Part shown: positions 7,434-13,831 of the stretch, one piece after another
Position numbering within the stretch: the stretch's first letter is position 1
How the letters are laid out: the number at the start of each line of letters is the position of its first letter
Assembly: GCA_024276655.1 (NCBI GenBank)
Contig: JAJRWU010000096.1
Location: 1 to 38,728 of the forward strand
Source: Planctomycetota bacterium
GTDB taxonomy: Bacteria; Planctomycetota; Planctomycetia; Pirellulales; Pirellulaceae
Direction: 5' to 3'
DNA length: 38,728 nt
Notes under the pieces: model-generated
What the model was told of the DNA's origin: nothing
What the model saw: the letters and a program-made list of their open reading frames with translations, nothing else
Databases searched by the model: none
Translations under genes and position numbers: made by a program

Positions 7434-9287
7434 GTGCTGATTGGTCCTGTCTTTACCCGCGAGGCGGTCACAAGTCCTCGCCGGCCAAAGCTTTACGTCT
7501 ACCGCACCCTGTATGTTACGGCGCTCTTCATTTTGATGTGCACCGCTTGGTTGGTGCTGGCCGGGGCGCAACTTATTCGCAATACGGGCGATTTGGCCCG
7601 ATTTGGCGCGATTTTGTTCCAAATATTGGCGCCGATTCAACTTGCGTTGGTGGTGTTTTTTTCCGCCCTGCTGGCCGCCAGCGCGGTTTCGCAGGAAAAA
7701 GACCGCAGGACGCTCGTTCTGCTGATGCTCACCCGCCTGACCAACTGCGAACTGGTGGTGGGAAAGTTGTTGGCGAGTTTGCTGAACGTGGCTGTCATGG
7801 TGGTGGCCGGTTTGCCGGTATTCATGCTGGTGGTGCTGTTTGGCGGGGTCTCGTTTGGTCAGGTGGGGCGTGTGTTTGGCGTCACGATGGCCACCGCCCT
7901 GGCGGCGGGAAGTTTGGGGTCGACGCTCGCGCTGTGGCGGGAAAAAACCTTCCAAACACTCGCCATGACGGCGCTCGCGATCGTGCTCTGGTTGGCGGTT
8001 TGCGAGGACCTCTTTGCGCAGAACGCCGTCTGGTTTGGGCGGTCGGCCCAACAATGGGCGGTCGGGCTTTCGCCTTTCCGCGCGGTCATTGCGGCGGCGC
8101 GGCCTGACTTTGGCGGCGGGGAATCGCTTTTGAACCTCAATGGCGCGGCGCTGTTTGTGGTGATCGCCCTTTCGGTTGCGGCGTTCTTAAACGTGCTGGC
8201 GGTGGTCATGGTGCGCGTCTGGAACCAGGGCGGAGTCCGACCGCGATTGGCGGAAGATAAAGCGGAGAGCATTTGGGGAGAGAACCACGATCAAACGCAA
8301 GGTGCATCAGACGTTGCCGCAGTGGCCGAAACGGCGCGCGCCGGGCATGTCGATTCCGGTTTGCGCGGCGCGAAGTCGCGCCTGCCCTCGCGCCAAGTGT
8401 GGGATAACCCGATTCTGTGGCGAGAAATGAAAACCTGGGCCTATGGCCGCAAGGTGCTCGTGATTCACGCCGTTTACTTGGTGCTCTTCGCGCTGGCGGC
8501 GGCGGGGCTCTATGCCAGCATCGCTTCGGGCGCCGCCACGACGCGCGGCGATGAACTGGGAACGGTCATGCCGGTGGCGGCTAAATCGCTGGCGCCGTTT
8601 TTTCTGGTGAGTTTGGTGGTCATCAACGCCTTGGCGGTCACCTGTATCACCACCGAGCGCGACGGCCTCTCGCTCGACCTGCTGTTGGTAACCGACCTCT
8701 CGCCCCGTGAATTTCTGTTTGGAAAACTCGGCGGCGTTTTTTGGATCACCCGTTTGATGGTCGGCCTGCCGTTGTTGATGTGCGGCTATCTTTGGTGGGC
8801 GGGCGGGCTGACCACCGAAAACCTCGCCTACCTGGTCTGCGGCTTGATCGTGATGGATCTTTACGTCGCGATGCTGGGCCTCCACTGCGGCATGATCTAC
8901 GCCAGTTCGCGCAGCGCGATTGCCGTCAGCATGGGCTCGGTGTTTTTCCTCTTCCTGGGCGTGGTCACCTGCATTCTGATGATGATCTCGTTCAGCGGCT
9001 CCTTCCAAGTGCAACTGGCGCCCTTCTTGGCGTTTATTCTAGGCGGCAGCGTCGGGCTGTACGTTTCGCTCGGCGTGAGGAATCCTTCGCCCGCGATCGC
9101 CGCCGCTTCGTTGCTGCTGCCGTTCGCCACCTTTTACGCGATCACTAGTTTCCTTTTGAACTACACCTTCGCGGTGTTTATTGTTACGGTCTCGACGTAC
9201 GGCTTCACCACTGCCGCCATGATGATGCCCGCGCTCGGCGAATTCGATATCGCGATGGGCCGCGGCGGCGCCGAAGATGTCGACTGA
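7434..9287 (+). CDS. ABC-2 type transporter permease, two-part
   Basis: A 617-residue integral membrane protein of the ABC-2 permease type with roughly twelve hydrophobic segments. It shows two halves, each opening with a similar amphipathic start: GPVFTREAVTSPRRP at the N-terminus and NPILWREMKTWAYGRK near residue 325. A polar linker joins them. I chose GTG 7434, which has GGAG about 12 nt upstream and gives an N-terminus of the form (M)LIGPVFTRE; the frame is open back to a TTG at 7389. No ATP-binding subunit lies next to it, so its partner must be encoded elsewhere. Substrate unknown. Confidence 0.85.
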   Translation: MLIGPVFTREAVTSPRRPKLYVYRTLYVTALFILMCTAWLVLAGAQLIRNTGDLARFGAILFQILAPIQLALVVFFSALLAASAVSQEKDRRTLVLLMLTRLTNCELVVGKLLASLLNVAVMVVAGLPVFMLVVLFGGVSFGQVGRVFGVTMATALAAGSLGSTLALWREKTFQTLAMTALAIVLWLAVCEDLFAQNAVWFGRSAQQWAVGLSPFRAVIAAARPDFGGGESLLNLNGAALFVVIALSVAAFLNVLAVVMVRVWNQGGVRPRLAEDKAESIWGENHDQTQGASDVAAVAETARAGHVDSGLRGAKSRLPSRQVWDNPILWREMKTWAYGRKVLVIHAVYLVLFALAAAGLYASIASGAATTRGDELGTVMPVAAKSLAPFFLVSLVVINALAVTCITTERDGLSLDLLLVTDLSPREFLFGKLGGVFWITRLMVGLPLLMCGYLWWAGGLTTENLAYLVCGLIVMDLYVAMLGLHCGMIYASSRSAIAVSMGSVFFLFLGVVTCILMMISFSGSFQVQLAPFLAFILGGSVGLYVSLGVRNPSPAIAAASLLLPFATFYAITSFLLNYTFAVFIVTVSTYGFTTAAMMMPALGEFDIAMGRGGAEDVD

Positions 9288-9325
9288 GGCGACGTCTTTG
9301 ATTTCATATCCCGGAGGGGATAAAA

Positions 9326-9544
9326 GCCATTAGCCGGTGGTCGAGCGCAGCGAACACCACCGGGGGATCGAAGCGCTGACATTCCGCATCCCGGCGGGAT
9401 GCCAGCCGCGTTGGCGGCGTTGTTTTGAGCGTTGTCGTTTCGAGGCGTTGCCAGAGTCGCTGCATCTGGCATCCCGCCGGGATGCATCGTTCGCTGCGTA
9501 GGCCTACCGGCGGTGTTCGCTGCGCTCGACCACCGGCTAATGGC
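9326..9544. repeat. 219-bp nested inverted repeat
   Basis: Outer arms of 38 nt (9326-9363 and 9507-9544) pair with one mismatch. Inner arms of 20 nt (9386-9405 and 9466-9485, starting GCATCCCGGCGGGATG) pair perfectly, and each contains its own small palindrome. Distances between outer and inner arms are 22 and 21 nt on the two sides, so the unit is nearly symmetric. No open frame or transposase signature lies inside. It resembles a non-autonomous mobile or cruciform-forming repeat. Confidence 0.8.
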
Positions 9545-9707
9545 TGGCAAGCCTCCGGCTTGGCGGGAATGACGGTGCGTTGGATTCCCGTCACTTATTG
9601 TCCTTGCGATGGGTCTAAAACCCTCGCCTTCAGGCGAATCCTTTAGGTTTTTCTTGAGGTGGCGGGGGTTTGGTCACCACGAAGAAATCCAAGTGAAAGG
9701 AAATGTA

Positions 9708-9770
9708 ACCACAGAGGACACCGAGAGCACGGAGATTTTTTAGGGCGTCTTTGTCTCGGTGCTCTGTGGT
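9708..9770. repeat. ACCACAGAGGACAC-type inverted repeat
   Basis: The left arm ACCACAGAGGACACCGAGAG and the right arm CTCGGTGCTCTGTGGT pair imperfectly around a T-rich centre. A similar design with different words (ACCACGGAT...ATCCGTGGTT) is found at 38496-38574. Confidence 0.65.
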
Positions 9771-9914
9771 GATTCTTCTTTTTCATTGGGCAGCCTTTTG
9801 AGGAAGGTTGCATGTTTTCTTTTGTTGGGTGCGAAGGACTTCAGTCCGTAGCTCACAACTTCTTTTGACGAACCTACGGCTTCCAGTCGGTAGTCGTTGA
9901 GTTTCCGGCCGATG

Positions 9915-11348
9915 CTAACCCGTCGGGATACGCGCGGGCCGGGAAAGAGATGGCGAATCTGGTGCAGGCGGTTGCTTGTTCCGTTTTTCTAAAATGACGC
10001 GGCAGCCGTGGCGGGGGCGAATGGCCATGTCGCGAGAGATTTCCAACGACGGCGCCTGGCCATCAGGCCGCACCGAACAACGGCTGAGAATCGTGGCCAG
10101 AATCATCGTGATTTGCGTGATCGCCAGTCGGCTGCCAATACACGCATGCGGCCCCAAGCCGAAGGGAATGTAGGCGTTTTTGGGAATGTCGTCGATGCGT
10201 TCGGGCGAGAATCGTTCGGGGTCGAATTTAAGCGGCTCTGGGAAAAATCGTGCATCGCGGTGGGTCACCCACGGGTAGATAAAAAGATAGCCGCCTTTTT
10301 CAATGCGGTAACCGCCGAGCTGTGTCTCGTGCAGCGCCTCTCGGCAAAACAGCACCCAGGCGGAGGGGAATAACCGCAGCGACTCCTGAATGACTTGCCC
10401 CGTGTACGGCAACCGCTCCATATCGGAGAGGGTGGGCCGCCCGCCGCCCACGACCTCTCGCACTTCGCCAACCACTCGCTGGTAAATAGCATCGTGGTTC
10501 ATCAACAAACACCAGATCCAACTCAGCGTGGCCGAGGTGGAGTGGTTGCCGGCAACCATTGCCGTGACGGCTTCATCGCGAACCAGCGGTTGCGGCATAC
10601 CCTGGCCATCACCTTCCTCGTCGACCACCGCCAACAACAACGCCAGCAAACAATGAGGATCGGCGTCGGGGTTTTTTCGAGTTTGTTCGATGGCCTTCCA
10701 AACATACTGGTCGATCGATTTCACGACGCGGCGTTTTTCAAACTTACTGGGCAGCGGCAGCCACTCGGGCGCCCGCAGCGGGTTCTCCATTTCCGAATTT
10801 AGAATATCGGCGCCGCGTTGGATCGCGCGCGCCAGTTGCGGCGCATTCGCCTCGGCCGCGATTCCCAACGTCGATTGAATCGAGATCTCCATCGTGAGCG
10901 ACGACATAACGCCCGCTAGATCGAGCGTATTCGTGTCCGGCCACTTGTTGATGTAGCCCTCGGTGTGAGAGACCGCTATTTGTGCGTAGCGCTCCATCGT
11001 GTTGTGGCGAAACACTTGCTGGATCAGCCTTCGTTGCCGCAGCCACTTCTGGCCGGAGCTGGCCAGCAGGCCATCGCCCACCACTTGACGAAGAATCTGT
11101 AATATCCACTCGGCCTTGCCGTAGTTTTCCCGCTGGCGAATCAGCACGTCGTGAATCAAATCGGGATGATTGACAATATAAATACGTCTTCGCAACACCA
11201 GAAACGAACTAAGATCGCCGTACCGCTTGGCCACCGAAGCTACAAACTCCGTTGGCCGCCGCCAAAGCATCAACAGATGGCGAACCGTCAGGCCGCACCA
11301 ACGCAACAAATTACGAGGACCGGGAGGATGTTCGAGTGGTGTAGACAT
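9915..11348 (-). CDS. Cytochrome P450 monooxygenase
   Basis: A 477-residue soluble P450, a heme-thiolate oxygenase. Landmarks: C-helix W102xxxR106; I-helix segment MVAGNHSTSA around 264-273; K-helix ExxR as E322-SL-R325; the PERF motif at 377-380; and the heme loop FGLGPHACIG with the proximal Cys at 403. No signal anchor is evident; the protein begins with the Pro-rich HPPGP that precedes many P450 catalytic domains. The I-helix lacks the usual acidic residue before the conserved Thr/Ser (NHST instead of a D/E-T pair), so oxygen activation may be unusual. No ferredoxin or reductase gene is close. It is the last of four minus-strand genes. Confidence 0.95.
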   Translation of the reverse strand: MSTPLEHPPGPRNLLRWCGLTVRHLLMLWRRPTEFVASVAKRYGDLSSFLVLRRRIYIVNHPDLIHDVLIRQRENYGKAEWILQILRQVVGDGLLASSGQKWLRQRRLIQQVFRHNTMERYAQIAVSHTEGYINKWPDTNTLDLAGVMSSLTMEISIQSTLGIAAEANAPQLARAIQRGADILNSEMENPLRAPEWLPLPSKFEKRRVVKSIDQYVWKAIEQTRKNPDADPHCLLALLLAVVDEEGDGQGMPQPLVRDEAVTAMVAGNHSTSATLSWIWCLLMNHDAIYQRVVGEVREVVGGGRPTLSDMERLPYTGQVIQESLRLFPSAWVLFCREALHETQLGGYRIEKGGYLFIYPWVTHRDARFFPEPLKFDPERFSPERIDDIPKNAYIPFGLGPHACIGSRLAITQITMILATILSRCSVRPDGQAPSLEISRDMAIRPRHGCRVILEKRNKQPPAPDSPSLSRPARIPTG

Positions 11349-11544
11349 TCCGACAGCCCCCAGAAGTTAAGCATGGTGGTTCACGTGCTTGTGCTGATAT
11401 ATCATCCCTGCCTTTAATTGTGATTCGTCCCCAGGTCAGTGATAGAGGGAAACCGAGAACATTTCCGCTATTGTGAGCCCTCCGATACAGGAAGCCCCGG
11501 CGAGAAAGGGAGTGATGGCAGCTTCCCGGTTGCTCCACGAAAAA

Positions 11545-11571
11545 AGCCCGGCATTTTGGAAATGCCGGGCT
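11545..11571 (-). terminator. Terminator of the ThiF-like gene
   Basis: A 12-bp stem AGCCCGGCATTT and its complement with a 3-nt loop. On the minus strand it is followed by six T. It starts 18 nt after the stop of the adenylyltransferase gene. Core and downstream CAACCGGGAAGCT link it to the palindromic element at 141-208. Confidence 0.75.
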
Positions 11572-11589
11572 GTTAGACGAGCCGATGCA

Positions 11590-12630
11590 TCAGGCCCCGA
11601 TGTATTTCGCGTACACGGTGCGCGCTTCCGACTCTTCCTCCGTGCCCTTGACGATCGCGCGGCCGTCGGGGAACACGGTGAGTTGGAAACCATCGACTTC
11701 AAAACGAAGCAGATACTCGTTGTTCGAGACGCGCCCCAAACCGGAAAGTTTTTTCGCCAGGGCGTCGAGCGATATCGGCTCTTGATTCGGGAAACTGAGT
11801 TGCACGGCGTTGCGTCCACACAGTACGGCGGCGTGGCTGCCGCGATTGCCGTCGAGCCAGGGATATTCCTGTTGGTGGCAGGCGGGGCAATCGCTGGAAT
11901 CTTTCAGGCCGTCGAGCCGCACTTGGCGAATGCGGTTATCCCAGATGTCAAAAACCGTCAAATCGCGGCTGATCGCTTCGGGATGCCCACTGAGAATTTT
12001 GAGCGCTTCGTTGGCTTCCAGCGAAGCGATGATATTGATAATCGGGGCCAGTATGCCGGCGGAATCGCAGGTGGGCGAAGAGCCGGGCGGCGGGGCGTCG
12101 CGCATCAGGCAACGCAGGCAAGGCGTCTCGCCGGGAATGATGGTCATGCTCTGGCCTTCCGCCCCGATACAACCTCCGTACACCCAGGGGATGCCGAACT
12201 TCAAACAGGCGTCGTTGAGCAGAAAACGTACTTCAAAATTGTCGGCCCCGTCGAGCACCATGTCGACATCTTGCAGCAGCGCGACGATATTCTCCGCGTT
12301 GACATCGGCGACAATCGCCTCGATTTCAATTTCGGAATTGATTTGCTTGAGCCGGCGCCCGGCGGCAACCGCCTTGGGAACGCCCTCCGCGACATCGGCC
12401 TCATCGTACAACACCTGGCGCTGCAGATTGTTGAGTTCGAGAAAATCTCGGTCGACAATCCTTAAACGCCCCACGCCCGAACGCGCCAACGTGTTGGCGA
12501 TCACGGACCCCAGCGCGCCGCAGCCGCAGATCAAAACACGACTCTCCAACAACCGTCGCTGCCCGTCTTCGCCCAACGGCGGATAACGCATCTGGCGGAC
12601 GTAACGATCGAGCGATGGTTTGGTGTTCAC
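11590..12630 (-). CDS. ThiF/MoeB/HesA-type adenylyltransferase (E1-like)
   Basis: A 346-residue E1-like enzyme expected to adenylate the C-terminal glycine of a small ubiquitin-fold sulfur carrier (ThiS or MoaD type). Nucleotide loop G36-C-G-A-L-G41; NNLQRQ at 67-72 with Arg71; the DGADN motif at 127-131; zinc cysteines as C171-x2-C174 and C248-x2-C251; and a cysteine at 188 (CDSAGILAP) in the place of the active Cys. The last ~80 residues form an extra domain that does not look like a rhodanese domain. The start is GTG 12630. No sulfur-carrier gene lies nearby, so the pathway (thiamine, molybdopterin or another) is not determined. Confidence 0.9.
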   Translation of the reverse strand: MNTKPSLDRYVRQMRYPPLGEDGQRRLLESRVLICGCGALGSVIANTLARSGVGRLRIVDRDFLELNNLQRQVLYDEADVAEGVPKAVAAGRRLKQINSEIEIEAIVADVNAENIVALLQDVDMVLDGADNFEVRFLLNDACLKFGIPWVYGGCIGAEGQSMTIIPGETPCLRCLMRDAPPPGSSPTCDSAGILAPIINIIASLEANEALKILSGHPEAISRDLTVFDIWDNRIRQVRLDGLKDSSDCPACHQQEYPWLDGNRGSHAAVLCGRNAVQLSFPNQEPISLDALAKKLSGLGRVSNNEYLLRFEVDGFQLTVFPDGRAIVKGTEEESEARTVYAKYIGA

Positions 12631-12681
12631 AGATCACTTTCGTTGCTGGGCGAGTGAAAGCCAATGCTAACCGCGTGGAGT

Positions 12682-13602
12682 TTATTGGCCGTCGATCAGG
12701 TATCCGGCCAGATCGTGGCTGGGGGCCAAGCTGGCTTGAAGATGATCGCAGGCCGCGCGGGCGAGCGCTAGTTCATCATATCCTGATGACGTCGTTACCG
12801 CGACGACCGGGCATTTCGCCCGCCGCAGGCTTTCCGGCGGCGCGGCGGTGTTTTCGACCTGCACGAAGGCCGCGTCGCGCCACTGTGCGGGTTGAACCGT
12901 TTCTCCAGGAGCAAACATTTGACCTAGCAAAACGCCGCTGGCGGCTTGGCGCAATGCGGCGGGGTCGGGCGGTTGGCGGTCGACCACAACAAAGCCAACG
13001 GCTGCAAATTGCGAGAGTTCCTCCGCCCGGGAGAGCAGGTCGGGGCGGTTGGCGGAGAGCCGGGCGACGATCAGCACGCCTTCGCGCGAGGCTTCGAGGC
13101 ACTGCGCGTCGGTCGGGTGGTCGACCAACATGGCTGCGCAGGCGTCGCGCCAGGAAGGCAGATCATTTGCCGGAACAAGGTTTTGTTGGACGCCGCGGAG
13201 CACCCAACGTTGGCCGTCGAGAAAAAAACTGTGGGATGCCGCCCGTAGCGGCCGAATGCCGTATTCGCAACAGAGCGCGCTGGCCGGCGGCGGACTGGAC
13301 TCTTGAGAGCAACTGTGCAGTGTTAGGCGAACGCGGTACAGCGCCGGCGTTTGCATCGTCCAATATACGGGGTCGATGATCGTGGCGCTGGCCAATACCG
13401 TGGGCCCGGCGCCCATGTCACGCCAAGGAAAAGTGGTTGGCAGCGTGGCCGCGAATTTGGAAAACGGCCCTTCAATGTTTCCCGACAGCCGCGCCGCCGT
13501 TTCGAGATCTTCCGGCAACGACGCCGACGCAAACACCTGCGCCGCCATCGGCCCAACCTGGCCCAGAGAAATTCGGATATTCGCGGCGTTTGTTTTTGTC
13601 AT
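12682..13602 (-). CDS. Truncated GH2-like beta-sandwich protein, probably non-catalytic
   Basis: A 306-residue protein without a signal peptide. Residues 72-96 (ASATIIDPVYWTMQTPALYR) and 113-141 (YGIRPLRAASHSFFLDGQRW then VLRGVQQN) match the pattern joining the beta-sandwich of glycoside hydrolase family 2 enzymes to their barrel (W.P..P.LY; G.R......F.LNG....LRG...H). What follows is only about 160 residues, far short of a complete barrel, and the usual catalytic glutamates cannot be located. It is therefore probably a degenerate or repurposed relative. I chose ATG 13602; the frame is open to 13842, but that part is occupied by repeats. It lies 51 nt upstream of the ThiF-like gene. Confidence 0.55.
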   Translation of the reverse strand: MTKTNAANIRISLGQVGPMAAQVFASASLPEDLETAARLSGNIEGPFSKFAATLPTTFPWRDMGAGPTVLASATIIDPVYWTMQTPALYRVRLTLHSCSQESSPPPASALCCEYGIRPLRAASHSFFLDGQRWVLRGVQQNLVPANDLPSWRDACAAMLVDHPTDAQCLEASREGVLIVARLSANRPDLLSRAEELSQFAAVGFVVVDRQPPDPAALRQAASGVLLGQMFAPGETVQPAQWRDAAFVQVENTAAPPESLRRAKCPVVAVTTSSGYDELALARAACDHLQASLAPSHDLAGYLIDGQ

Positions 13603-13651
13603 GAGGAAATCGATGATAACATCGGCGTTCCACGGAAGGTAGACGCTCCCG

Positions 13652-13831
13652 CGCCGTTGGAGTATACGCTTGAGCGTGTTTTTTTCTACGCACGCCAAGT
13701 ACCGCTCGATAAATAACGGTCGCATTTGTGTAGCCATCGTCGCCAGACGGTGAGTGAGCGGTGAACCATCCCACGCTCTGGCGAGCATGGCTACGACACT
13801 AATTATCCGCTCGATGCTAACGTGTACGCTC
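13652..13831. repeat. Separated CCGTTGGAG arms around another repeat
   Basis: The words GCGCCGTTGGAG (from 13652) and CTCCAACGGCGC (to about 13831) are inverted copies of the arm seen at 4399 and 38298, and the left one is followed by the same GTGTTTT motif. The inner space carries the GTAGCCAT inverted repeat. It looks as if one repeat was inserted into another; the right arm also codes the last residues of the uvrA-like protein. Confidence 0.5.
13730..13794. repeat. GTAGCCAT...ATGGCTAC inverted repeat
   Basis: A 65-bp inverted repeat with arms GTAGCCATCGTCGCCAGA and TCTGGCGAGCATGGCTAC, matching except for a CG/GC swap. It lies between the uvrA-like gene and the GH2-like gene and contains no frame of its own. 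Confidence 0.8.

Larger units (their letters stand above)
9288..9914. other. Gene-free, repeat-rich stretch
   Basis: These 627 bases between the permease and the P450 gene (convergent) carry no supported gene. They hold a nested inverted repeat (9326-9544), a small hairpin around CGCCTTCAGGCG near 9625-9640, an inverted repeat of the ACCACAGAGGACAC type (9708-9770), and a CGAAGGACTTCAGTCCGTAG-type sequence near 9832-9895. Confidence 0.7.

Noticed and set aside
9326-9544. Insertion sequence
   Set aside because: There are long inverted arms but no transposase frame and no visible target duplication, so only a repeat is claimed.
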